The notes under the pieces were generated by a model. The model was not told where the DNA came from, did no database searches, and was given only the letters and a program-made list of their open reading frames with translations. Positions 1-11,600 of a stretch of 64,000 nucleotides of DNA are shown here, piece by piece. The position numbers were made by a program, and so were the translations under genes. Where the stretch lies: the NCBI RefSeq assembly GCF_008831285.2, contig NC_045142.1, positions 1,121,001 through 1,185,000 of the forward strand, read 5' to 3'. Positions within the stretch are counted from its first letter, which is position 1, and each line of letters starts with the position of its first letter. The DNA comes from Nymphaea colorata (lineage: Eukaryota > Streptophyta > Magnoliopsida > Nymphaeales > Nymphaeaceae).

Positions 1-3000
1 CATGGTATATGGTGGGATCATTATACTGGTAAGGTTGTTCATATCGAATCATTTCTTTCTGCCTCTGCTCCAGTTCCAAAAGCCTGCGCTCACGTCTTTC
101 CACTTCCAATTCTCTACGACGAAGATCTGCATGTAGAGAATCTTCATGCACATATGATTGTGAAGGCAGAGGTGGTAATGCATAAACTTCTCTGGTGTAG
201 ATGTCACTAGCTTCTCTGTCATAGTCATAAATGCCAGTCTCTCTCCTATGAACTCCATCAACTAGTAACCTTTCCCTTGGGAATCTCTCCCTTGAAAGTC
301 CATGAAATTCACTGACTAGTGTATTCTCCCTTGGGAGTCCATGAACTCCACTGATTAGGGTACTATCCCTAGAAAGTCTATGAGCTCTAATCGGTTCCCT
401 TTCCCTTACAATGCCACGAACCCTACTCACTGGTTCATCCCCTCTTGAGAGCTCAATAGACCTAGACAAAGTTCCCATATGGACGCCAAGACTCCTATTT
501 GATGTTGTTGCTGGCCGTTGATCCCTTACCCTTTCTCCGTGTCTCCGACCTCTCACTCGCCTCCGTTGTCTCTTGTCAATCCCCAAACTACCAGAATCTT
601 TTCTGACCAGGTCATCGTTTCTGCTTGATGTAAAAAGCTTGCAGAGCTTTTTCACCTGCATGGCATGCAAACAAAAGATGCAGGTGTGAGTACCTCTTCG
701 GAAGTATCATCAAGAAAAGGGACCAATCTAGCATCAAGTTCTCGACATCAAGAACTTTGCTTCTTGAATTTCCAAACCACTGCTAATGTTGGAAACACAC
801 TAACCTGTTCACCTGTCAACTCAATATTGAATCTTTTCCTCCCAACATAATTATCATTGATTGCAGCCTTGAATTTTTCCTCCGGTAAAGGTGTGCATTC
901 ACTAACAACCTTGAAGCGAACCTGGTCATGACAATGAACAGGATCAGACATGCTATTCCTTGCCCTCCAACCTCACTTGATATGAAGGGTCAAGAAAGAT
1001 CCACTAGCATCAAAGTGTCAATTCTGTTAAATTCAACAACTTGAGACCAACCATCTATCCAGATCAACCTTCCAAAGACAAAATTCATTATAGGTTCTCC
1101 AAGAACCATAAGTATATTGCAGGAAGAAAATATTGTAGGGAAGTTCTTATCTTGGGAATTTGTGGGAAGTTATTATGATTTTTTCTTTTAAGAAAAGTTA
1201 CATCATTCAAAAAGACTCCCAAGAAAATCCTTGCATGAGGACTGCCAAGAAGGTGCTAGTAAACAATGATACTATCGGCCTTCATGCATACACACCCCTA
1301 AGGTTATACAACAGCAAGTATTTCCCGATAATAAGTTTGAAGTTTAGTCCAGCAGAGTAACAAACCTTATCTCATGCAGATATGTATAATATTTTAATTT
1401 TCTTTTTTTTTCGCAGTAAATAGACAGCACCTTGCTTTTTGATTTTTTAATAAGTGATGCAACTACGGACTTACTTATCTAATACTTGATTATATCATTA
1501 AGACTTTTTCATGTCCTGGATTTCGTGCTTTGGTAGGTTGTCTAAGATCCCTTCGATGACCTATGTTAAAGGGATATCTATATGATCTGATCAATTGTGC
1601 AAGGCCCATGGTAGCAACGGAACCTGGAAATGTATAGAAAACACAATCTTTTCTAGTGCCTTAGTATTAGTTAGTAATCTCAGCACGGTGAGTCCTCTCT
1701 TCCATGATGAACTGTTGGCAGTGCACCAGTCCTATAGTTTAATCTCTGTGAACCGAGGAGAAAGAAGGGAATAGTAGGAACAGGATTGTAACATGAGACA
1801 GCAAGGAGGTCAACTTTGTTTCAAATATACAACATAGATTCTGACATTGCAATGTAGTTAGACCCTCATGTTAATATGAATGAATCAGTCTTTCATGGTA
1901 ACACAATCTCGATAGGACATATATTTCTATTACCATAGGTTAGGACGGATTGCCATTATCCTTTTTGTAGTGACGAATCTTGTATGTGTTCCTAACAAAA
2001 GGAATTTGTCCATTTTTGAGGTTTGAAATACCAAAAAGCATGAAAACACACAAGAACTCTTGCATGGACATTGAAAAGAGATGTACCTCCAGTTCCTTCA
2101 GAAATGGTAAGATCTTTGGCGCAAAAAATACAGGTTCATCCGTATCATCTTGAGCTGGTTCTGCTTTCTAAGTTTTTTTGTATTTTCTTTTCTATCTTAA
2201 CAATACCAAGTCAGGTTCTTTTCCCACTAGTATCGAATAGGACATGGTGAACAAGATTTTCTTCATGTAGAATTTGCTCGATTTAGATCAAGAAAATAGT
2301 ATGGATTTTATGAGATGATATCCTATGGCTCGAATCCATAGTCTTCCGATAGGAGCAGTTGACAATGGAACCAGATTTTTTCCATTATTTCCATAACCAT
2401 AATTGTACGAAAAGAAGGTCAGGCTCTGGGTTGTTCAAGGATAGTGGCATTCAGTTTCTTGATCCTTTGGCTTAGGATTAGTTAATTCTATTTCTCGATA
2501 GGGAGTAGGGGAGGGATGTAAGCCAATGGTAGAGTGTCACCTTGACGGCATGGAAGTCATCAGTTCAAGCCTGATTATCCCTAAACCCAATATTGAGTTT
2601 TTCTATTTTGACTTGCTTCTATGCCATGATCGAATGATATAAGAGGCTCATGGATTGATGTGAGAGGGTACGGATAGCTATATAGTTGGAAGCGAACTCC
2701 ATGTTAATACAAAGTGCATGGGTTTATGCTTGTTTGCTCCTAATCAAGATCCAAAACATTGTCATAAAAAACATTGGCACATTTTAAACAGCAACGATTT
2801 TTCTCGGGTATAATACAGCAAACTTGAAAATACAGAAAAAATATGGTAAATTTTTAAAAAATTTAAAAACCTAAAAATTAGGGGAGTAAAAATAAGTGAA
2901 AGACTAGTAAGACAAATATCAAAATAAGTAAATAAACAACAACTAAAAATTAAAAAAATTAAAGCAAGTAGTTTGGCATTAAAAAATGCAAAAAATGAAT

Positions 3001-5267
3001 AAAATGAAAAAACATGAAAAAGTGAAAAAATGTATTTTTTTGCTTTTTTGTTTTGAAATAAAAAAACAATTTTTAAAGTTTTAAATGACTGACTTATTTA
3101 TCAGGTTTTATAGCATTTTTTGTGACTATGATCCAAAACTATCAAACAATAGGGAGATATATTTGGGAAAATTTGTTAGGAAAATAATAAATAATGATGT
3201 TGCGAGCTTCTCAAGTAGAAGAAATGGTTCATTGGCAGTTGTGATGGCAAGAGATGAAGAAGATCCTATTAACTTGTGCTTATGTTTTAGAGTGGGAACA
3301 CCAAATCTCCAATGGCTTGCATAAAGTTATTATCCCAACCTGCAACCTCATCATGTTGTGAAATAAATTGAAGCACTTATTCTCAAATTCACAACATCAA
3401 GATAAATAAACTCATTGAGTCACTAGTAAGCAAGTAGAAAATTTAGTTTATGATCACTTCGACCTATGCTTACTTTCACACACTTTGGATGATAATAGAT
3501 ATTGTTTTTAAGTTTTATCCTTGATATGTATAGATATATTGATTGGTAGCTTGAAGTTAACTAATGACTTAAATCACATGGTGTTGCAACTTTCAGTTCA
3601 AGATCATTCAAGCATTCGGCTGTTCATCTAGAGAATATTGATGTGGATCTTGAAGGACAGCATGATTTGCATGCTCTTAATATGGACCTTGCGGAACCCG
3701 TCATTCCTTCTAACCTTGATCGAGACTGATGAGGATCAATAAAGCTAATATATTTTGGATTATTAGTATGTTTGTTACTTTCATACTTTGTTAATTAGTT
3801 TCTTTATCATAATCTCTAAATTTTGAATCATGAATGTGATGTTTTGTGTGTCTGAATTCTTACTTTTTGTTTTATATACTTGTACACGAGTTTTTTGAAG
3901 ATGTTCTGTACCGATACTTGTATGACATGGCTGCCATAGTGAAAAGTGGAGGATGGATATTTCACCATTCCTTTAAGTTATGCAAAAAATGTTCAATCAT
4001 ATGAATGATGTATTAAATCATTCTAAATTGTGCGTGAATGCAAAAGAGTTAACTTAGTCCTAATGAAACATGGTTTGTGTAGTCACTCCTAATTATTGAA
4101 ACAATGATATAATCGTACAAGTCTACTGGGAAAAATGAGAACATATGTCAAATTTCATTGAAATCTAAAAAAAAAATCCAATTTAACAATGACCATGGAA
4201 AGAAAATGTTTAGCCTAACGAACCTGTGACGGGAAAGCAGAATTAAAAGCCCTGGGCTCAATATTATACCCTCCACGTCCAGCAGCTCTATAGATTCCAT
4301 ACATAAGCCTGTGATCAACATCAAACAAGAATAGCCGCATCCCTTTGTAAACCTTTGCAACCAGCTCCTTTTTGTTAGCAGGCAAACCTAGAACCTTGTA
4401 CTTGAAGCAGTCCCTTTTTGTGTTCTTGCTGCACATAAATATGAGACCCGCACTTTCTTTTATTCCGGAATCTGATGTCTTGCCAGCATCCCCTGCATAA
4501 CTGGCAACCATCTCAACATTTTCAGTTGTTACTTTATCCTTATTCTTTAAGCTTTTAGTTTCTTGAGATACTAATGAATCATCCACCTTATTCTCCCTTT
4601 TCCTCTTCCCATTATTTTGTAGTTTTTGCTCCTTTTTCTCATTTAACTTTACCTCTTTATTTTCCATACATGGCTTAGCCTCCTTCTTTGCTTCATCTGC
4701 ATTTGCTTCCATCTTTTGCTCATCTACGCTTATTTGTTCCTTCTTCTCATCTCCTTTGACAGTTTTCTTCATCTCACCATCTTCAACACCTACAATCCCT
4801 TTGTCATCATTTTTAGCTGCTATATTTTTCTTCTTTATCAATCTTGTAGTTTTCTTAGTCATTTTCTTTTTCTTCCCTTTGTCATTTTTTGTTTCTTCCC
4901 TGCTCTCTTTGACCATCTCCATCTCTTTGTCCTTATTTGGTTCTTTAGCATCCACTTCCCTTCCACCCTCATCCACCTTTTTCGCTTCAAAATTCCCATC
5001 TACTTCACTATTGTCCTTCTTCCTAGCTTCTTCAACTTCTTCCTTTTCATTTCCCTTATTCTTCTCTTTCGCCTCTTCAGCATCATCACTGGCCTCTTTC
5101 TCCTCTTTTACTTTTGGATTAGACTCTCCCTGCAGTTTCTCCTCTCTCATCCCTTCGATGACCAGAGAAGATGCATCCTCAGCATTAAGCTCCGAATTGG
5201 ATTCCTTAGGTTTGGTCTCAGTTACTTTGTGTACACTAGCTATGCAAGCCTTATTTGCTCTGACCAT
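1..5267 (-). CDS. DCD (Development and Cell Death) domain protein, 3' end outside window
   Basis: Spliced model (minus): exons 5267-4224, 921-805 and 655-1, all GT..AG and in frame, giving about 566 residues before the window edge. Residues 1 to about 273 are low-complexity and charged, rich in Lys and Glu with a basic [16 protein letters not shown] stretch, probably disordered. The DCD domain runs from about residue 274 to 387: it opens with [11 protein letters not shown], contains [17 protein letters not shown] and continues after the junction with [17 protein letters not shown]. The tail (exon 3) is Arg-rich with repeated GVHGLPREN-like segments and ends in a likely coiled coil ([19 protein letters not shown]). 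Known DCD proteins are plant-specific and respond to stress or hormones; no enzymatic role is known to me and none is inferred. The start is the first ATG after a likely acceptor near 5269; a non-coding first exon probably ends at a donor near 6137. The DCD domain is split by a 3.3-kb intron. Confidence 0.88.
1510..2745 (+). other. Nuclear plastid DNA insertion (NUPT), rps12-trnV-rrn16 spacer region
   Basis: About 1.2 kb inside the large DCD-gene intron resembles the plastid inverted-repeat region between rps12 and rrn16, recognised from memory. Recognisable blocks, in plastid order: a segment near 1550-1640 (CCTATGTTAAAGGGATATC), the Shine-to-spacer block near 1970-2130 (GTAGTGACGAATCTTGTATG), the block before trnV near 2400-2500, a trnV-GAC copy at 2512-2583, and the rrn16 leader at 2584-2745. 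Many substitutions and small deletions are spread along it, so it is an old insertion and not assembly contamination. It is non-coding here. Ends are approximate. Confidence 0.9.
2512..2583 (+). pseudogene. Decayed plastid trnV-GAC copy inside the NUPT
   Basis: The segment is 72 nt long, like plastid tRNA-Val(GAC). It keeps the GAC anticodon in the context ACCTTGACGGCA, the T-arm CAGTTCAAGCCTG and the acceptor half TTATCCCTA. The 5' acceptor and D arm are altered (GGGATGTAAGCCAATGG instead of the usual ATAACTCAGCGG context), and the anticodon stem has lost pairing. It lacks nuclear tRNA context and is not expected to be functional. Confidence 0.85.
2785..3070. repeat. A-rich dispersed repeat, copy 1 (second copy near 10695-11040)
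   Basis: This block shares an opening (AACAGCA followed by TTTTTCTCGGGTAT), an AAAACCTAAAAAT core and a long A-rich body with a segment in an RNR1 intron at about 10695-11040. It lies directly before the hAT transposase relic, so it may be transposon subterminal sequence. Similarity is loose and partly driven by base composition. Confidence 0.4.
3085..3730 (+). mobile_element. hAT-family transposase relic (C-terminal dimerisation region)
   Basis: Plus-strand translation shows the end of a plant hAT transposase: [20 protein letters not shown] at 3265-3324, then after a frameshift and stop [28 protein letters not shown] and, in another frame, [11 protein letters not shown]. These match the hAT C-terminal pattern (TPxLQxLA, LSQPxSSSxxERNWSTxxxIHxxKRNKL, LVYVHYNL). 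Stops interrupt it at the expected Trp of NWST and elsewhere, so it is dead. It sits in the DCD-gene intron in antisense orientation to that gene. Element ends were not found. Confidence 0.75.
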
Positions 5268-5751
5268 GTCTTCCAAACAGCAACCAATAAACAAATATGG
5301 TAAGAACCAGCAGAAATTATAAATCTGATTATCAGAAGAGCAACAGAACCACCATTTTCAAGATCCCAATTTAAAAATTGACCTTGTGCATATTGAATGA
5401 AATAAATATTTTGAGCTCAAACAATATAAAATAGTGGACTACATTCAACTCCTGCCAACAAGTTGATATCTGAAGTACAGATGTGAGATGACAGGAGGAG
5501 ATCAAGCTTTCTTCGCTTTGACCATGTCTTCAAACAGAAACCGATAAATAAATATGATAAGAGCCAGCAGAAACTATAAATCTGATTATCAGAAGAAACA
5601 ACAGAACCACCACCTTCAAGATCCCAATTTAGAAATTGGCCTTCTGCATATTGAATGAATAAAATATTCTGTGCTCAAACAAAATAAAAATAGTAGACTA
5701 CATTCAACTCCTGCCAACAAGTTGATATCTGAAGTACAGATGACAGGAGGA
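5261..5751. repeat. Tandem duplication around the DCD-gene start (about 235-258 bp units)
   Basis: Copy 1 is about 5261-5499 and copy 2 about 5519-5751, offset 258 bp. Long blocks match with scattered changes, for example TGACCATGTCTT at the start and CCTGCCAACAAGTTGATATC near the end. The unit contains the start codon of the DCD gene (minus, 5267) and its likely 3' splice site; the second copy carries its own ATG at 5525. Copies differ by point changes and small indels, so the event is not very recent. Confidence 0.92.
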
Positions 5752-5989
5752 ATGAAAGAGAGCCATGAGAGATTCGCAAAGAAGGGTTCGCCGCGTCCAT
5801 ACAGATAAACACAACAGAAACAGCAAGGGGAACCCTACTTTATCACCTTTTAGAGTCACAAAATCACAAATTTCAATCAGAACCAAAACCCAGTCCCACT
5901 CTCACGTTTTATGCAGGCACAAACTCAACCACAAAAAGAATATAGAACTCCACCCATGATAAAATGCAATCTTAGTTCCTCATTTCCGG

Positions 5990-6031
5990 TAGTCATTCAG
6001 AAGGGAGATGTAGTCATTCAGAAGGGAGATC
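5990..6031. repeat. 21-bp perfect tandem repeat, two copies
   Basis: TAGTCATTCAGAAGGGAGAT occurs at 5990 and again at 6011, in the probable leader intron of the DCD gene. Confidence 0.9.
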
Positions 6032-6239
6032 AATCAGACAGCCAAATAACAAATGAAACCAACAAAGAACAGATGAATTTCGTTAAATAGCAGACAGAAC
6101 GAAAGAGGCAAAAACCACAGAAAAGATAAGCAGGCTTACCTTCCAAAACCCGAACAACCAAAATCAGAGAAACAGATGGACAGCACCAAAAATCCACAAT
6201 GCCCAAATAAGCGTAGGTGTCAAGATAAATGGCGGAGTC

Positions 6240-8604
6240 TAGAGGCCTCTCCCGCTCGTCTTATTAATCAAAACCTAAAATGGCTTCCCCGGCTGGTGCC
6301 CGTTGTACCGCCGACAGGTGGACTTATTCGATCAGCCCTTTACCCGATTCCGACCCGATTCAAGATAAACCCTCAGGTGGCTCCCGGTCCCCGGATCCAG
6401 AATTTACGAAGTTGGTATTACGAACTGATCTGATTTTGAATCCGTTCAGTCGGATCCGGACTTAGAGATAAGCAGATAGGTCCATAAATTGATCTTTTTA
6501 CACCTATTCCATACGACCCATTGGCTAGTTCAGATCCAAGATCTTATTTTATCTGGGTAAGGATCCAGGCCCACTTATTGGAAGTTGAATCCCGGTGCAA
6601 ACCTGATCCGACTTGCTTGCAACTGCATTCGGGTTACCAGCATGTGGGCTGAGCCAACTGAGCTCGGTCAAGCAAGCAAGACTGGCCCTATCTGGCTCGA
6701 GCAGGTTCACGTAGGATTCGAACATATAAACCTTTATGGGGCATTTCGAATTATGAACACCCGCAGTGTTTCATAAATAATGTTTCATGAATCTATCTCA
6801 ATCATTTATGTTAAGTATCTTTGTTTTTAAATGCCCCCTCTGTTTAACTAGGGAAACCAGTATTTCAGATATGCCTAATCACCAAATCTGAACCCCAATT
6901 AGTCTGATTAGGTTGGCTTTCATACTAGGCCCAACGAGGGTCCAAACCAATTAAGGGTTGAGCTATATGCAAATATAATAGATTCTTCTTTGGTCTTATT
7001 TTTATATCAAACGGCTTGGCATGATCACATAGTGTTTGTGAAGAGGACAAATTATGCAATATCACGAAGTCAATAAAAGCAATGTAAGAAGGGACCAGTG
7101 TAATAAAAATTTGAATTTGAATGTGGATCAAATTGGCCAGACTTCGGTCATGTATCACAAAAGAAAACTATTATCGTATACACTAGTAGAACTGCTTAAA
7201 AGTAATAAAACAAAAATAGTAAATGTCACATGGCACTCATGCATCAGCGAATAAATCGAACCGAGTTGCCACCAATTGGATTCGAACTAACCGATCAAGG
7301 ACCATTTTAATAACATTTGTAAAGACTTTAAATAAGTCCAAGCTCTTGTCAACCGTGCATCTTGACTGTTGCTACGCTATCTTCTTCGAAATGTTGCTAT
7401 ACTACTCTGCCACAAGGGAAGGTGGCCAATCTCACCATATCTCGAGCAGCAGCAACCAAAAGAACCTTAGATCAAGTCCCAGCCGTGGCAATTCTACACT
7501 TGCCTCGAATGAGCTCGCTCATGCAGGGATGTGTGTGGCTCATGATGGCCCATAAACTGTTAGAAATGAATTTCAATCCTTTGACAGTTCATGGCGTTAT
7601 CATGGTCCATAAACTAAAATTCAACTCAATTACCTAATGCAGATGCCTAAGAAGGATTTGTTAAGAACTCCAAATGCTGGGACAAAAACATTCAATTTTT
7701 TTGTAGGATATAGATATTTTTGTCAATATCCAAATAAAGTTAACCCAAAAACTACTTACACAACCCGAAAAATGAATATCGAGATCATTACAGTTGAAAA
7801 ATAGCTGCCAAACACAGTTACGGTGCACAATTTCGAGAGATCTATACATCCAATTAATCTGAAGTCGGTGGCTTTCCGTTGACTTGCAGAATTCATCATT
7901 TTAATTGATTCAATTTTTAATGCAGCTTCTACTTTCCAGAATCACGAATAAGACCAACATCTCAAAGGAAAAAAGGAGAACTCATCTATACATTAGAAAC
8001 TGCACGTTCCTGCTTAACTTCCATACAGAAAGATCAAAGGGGAAAAAAATTCAGCTGCAATAAATGCTTAAGAGGGCATAAACTCTCCAAGAATCGTTGC
8101 CATCCGTTTTAGCATCTCTATTGACTGCTACGATTCTCAAGCCCAATCAAAATCTGTACTTACAACTGCGTATCAATACCATGGTCAGCTTGCTCCCTCC
8201 CGCAATCATGAAACTTGCATCCATTTAACTATCAACTTTGGAATCCAAGGTCAAGCCACCGCAACAATCTCATTAAAGACTATATCTGATTGTGCCTCAA
8301 CCGACATGGGATGCTCTATGAGGGACCGCTCTCGTCCACTAACTTTATTCCAACAATTCAAACAGGAAATCAGCAGTCACTAGTCTGGACTCTGGCCGAC
8401 TCCTTTTTGTCTCGCTAACCAGAAACTCAGGAACTTCCTGGTTTAACACATGAAATCAGCACTTACAAATTGACTTGCAATAAATCATAATAAACTGCAC
8501 TCAATATGCAACATAATAGCTACCTGATTTTGTCTTGGCAGCAGACAAAATGCCAAGCTGGAATCTTGTGATGATCAACGTCATGCAACATTTGGGGGAT
8601 TCAC
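6240..8604. other. Intergenic region between the DCD and RNR1 genes
   Basis: No gene is recognised. 6280-6780 is more GC-rich than its surroundings, with many GGATCC/GATCCG words. 7280-7560 has open frames but no recognisable protein. The last 700 bases or so before 8605 should be the 3' UTR side of RNR1. No tRNA or complete transposon was seen. Confidence 0.5.
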
Positions 8605-11600
8605 CTAGACTTCCTTAACGGTGAGAATGTCAGCACGGGGATGTGATTCTTCAACCTGAATGTCTACCTCGTCCCCAATCTGAACACCTATAGATACTGA
8701 AGCAGATGCCTGAACTCCAATCTACAACAAAGAGATCAAGAAACGTTATGGAAAATATTGTCCCAAGAACCATGAACAAAGCTTGCGATAATTACTTAAA
8801 ACTCAAAAAGAGCTTCTGAGGGTCAACAACAAAGAGATCAAGAAACGTTATGGAAAATATTGTCCCAAGAACCATGAACAAAGCTTGCGATAATTACTTA
8901 AAACTCAAAAAGAGCTTCTGAGGGTCAACCAAGATCATCAAATTGCAATATTTCCATGTCACCGACTCTTAGAAGGAAAAGGCAGGAAAAGTTTCACCAG
9001 GTATTCACAAAGAAACGACCTCAAACAGTTGATGAATTGCTCCATGCTGCTAACCACGGATATGGGATTTTCGAAAATAAATAAAACATATATAAGGCAT
9101 GACAGACTCAATTGAATGCTTTCGCCATCTGAAAGGATGTACCAATGTCAGACAATAAACGTATTCTTTCAAGAAAATACAGACCACAGTTGTAAAAAGG
9201 TAAAAACTAGTTCATAGTTTTCTGCCATTTACATGAGGTCATGCCACCAAGGTCCAAGATTCAAGTTAGCAATACCTGGAGCCATTCAGTTGAGCTTTTC
9301 CATAATCTTAGAGCAGACGTGGAAGAAGGAGAAATTCAAAACAAAATAAGATAAATAGATCTGTAAACGATTTTCTGGAGGAATGGATAAAGAGAAGAAC
9401 AATAATTAATAGAAGGAAAAGCAATAGAAGCGATTACATATGAACTACATGACAAACAAATCAGTCGAGCTTACTAAAAGCATTCAAAAGCTATGGTAAA
9501 AAATTGTATACCCTTCCAACCAACTGATTTTTCCTTTTCAAGTTCTACTATTTCCCATTCGTCCTCTGTTTCTATCTAACAAAATTGTCAAAAAGTTGAT
9601 AGCGTAATGGTACCTGAGACTGATATCAAGCAACCATAACACCTTTTTTTTTCTCCAACCACCATCTAAGACCTGAGTCATCCCACACTTGGTTACTAAT
9701 GCATCTGTTCATTGAGTTTTTATCTGTCTCATGATTGTTAGTCTAGTCACCATGTACTTCAAATTTGCAAGTGTACTTGAAAAAATGCAGATCCCCTTTG
9801 ACAACCAATCCTATAACTGATGCATGAACATATTCAGCTGTCAATCTATAAAAGCGCTTCTACTTTTACAACACCACGGACCACTTAAATGTTGATAGTC
9901 AGAACCTATAAACACTAAAACACGGACATAGCACGTATCATGCACCAGATCTGCCCAACTGGCATGAAAAGTTTATTCCAATATTATGTGGATTTTACTG
10001 ATGCTACATTACACACAGTCACAGTCATGAGACAAAGATACTAAAGTTTACTTTATTTTCTTGCCATGTCAATCTATGTACCATTCCTGAGAGGTGACAA
10101 AAGGGAAAGTATCTTTTACTGCTATGCATGTCCTTGCAACATTGCCCTTGAGCCTGGACAATTCAAGCTTACTTCCAAGATAATTTCAAATAAACCTAAG
10201 TACTATAGGCAGCAAGTCCTATCTCCAAATAAAAGTATGTAAAGCTAACTTGCATCTGATCTATCCAAAAATGGAGTACAAATAGTCATTACAAAGCAAG
10301 ACGGGAACATCTATGTTACCTCCAACAAAAGCAATGCTGCTAAACGATCTTTTATAAATCTAAGCACCAAAGCACGATATTTCCTGTCTTTAGGTTGTCG
10401 CCTCAGGAACTCCAATAACCAATACCGTAAACTGTCGCTAGACAACTTTTTTGCAATTCTAACCTTCACATTTGTCATGGATGCTATCCCTTCCAATTGA
10501 CCAGCAGAAAAAGGTAGTGAGTCTCCCCTCAGTAAAGCTTTCACCTGCATATAAAGTATAAACAATACTATAAGCATCACATGCATTGTCAAAAAAAAAA
10601 AGGTAAATAATTGAGAAAATGACCAGGACATTCATGTCCAAAGACTCCTTGAGATCTCAAATCCTCAGTGAAGGCTACAAATATTGTTCTCAGTGTTTTT
10701 AACAGCACAGTTTTTCTCGGGTATTTTTCGGCAAAGTTGTTTTCTCAAGAAAATTTTGGGAAAAAATCTCAGAAAATTTTTGAAAAATGAAAAAAACCTA
10801 AAAATCAGGTCAAAGTACAAAAAATGAGAAATAAATAAGAGAAGGGGATTTAAAAAAATTAGATAAAATGATAAAAATAATGACTTAATGATGATAAATA
10901 TGACAATCAATCATTCAATTTGAGATGAATCCATGACGTCACTAACCTAAAAGAATAAAAGGAAAAGAATGGGCAAAAGACGGAAAAAAACACAAGAAAA
11001 ACATGATAAATATATTTTCATGTTTAAAAAAACACATATTTTGTCTTTTTTTTGTCATCATTCTTCTTGCTATATCACAATATTCTCTAAAACATTGTGA
11101 TTCTTGTGGCTATGCAGTTTAAACCAATCCCAGATTTGAAACTACTTCAGAAACGCCCATTACCAGCAACCATCAATTCCAATTCTGAAGCCAGACTATT
11201 ATCCAATGATAGGACAAAATTCAATATGCACCTAACTGGCATGAAGAATACAAAGAAATATACCTGGTAATGAGCAAGAAGGTCAAGGTATCTTCGTATG
11301 GGAGATGTGAACTGCACATATCCAGACAGACCAAGAAGTCCATGACGTATTGGCTTTCTGAAGTCCAATTCTGCAGCTCGTAGTACCTTAGTATAAGTTG
11401 AAGTCCGGGCAGGTCCTTCAGGAAGATGTGCAAATGCAGAAAAAGATGTGCTTGACTGAGGATGTCCTCTGTATGGGAGGGGAATATTTTTGCTGCAACC
11501 AAATGAGGCTATAGCCTCCCCACAAAGTATCATCATCTCTGAGACAAGACGCATAGCTGATGCAGACTGATCTTCAACATACAAGTTGATCAGAGGCTCT

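Noticed and set aside
2512-2583. Functional tRNA-Val gene
   Set aside because: It lies inside a collinear plastid insertion and has lost D-arm and stem pairing.
4716-5322. Two long plus-strand ORFs (195 and 188 aa) opposite the DCD exon
   Set aside because: They are Phe/Ser-rich shadows of the Lys/Glu-rich DCD coding strand and have no splice context or family resemblance.
7223-7637. Overlapping plus-strand ORFs in the spacer upstream of RNR1's 3' end
   Set aside because: Translations resemble no family; no start context or neighbouring exons were found.
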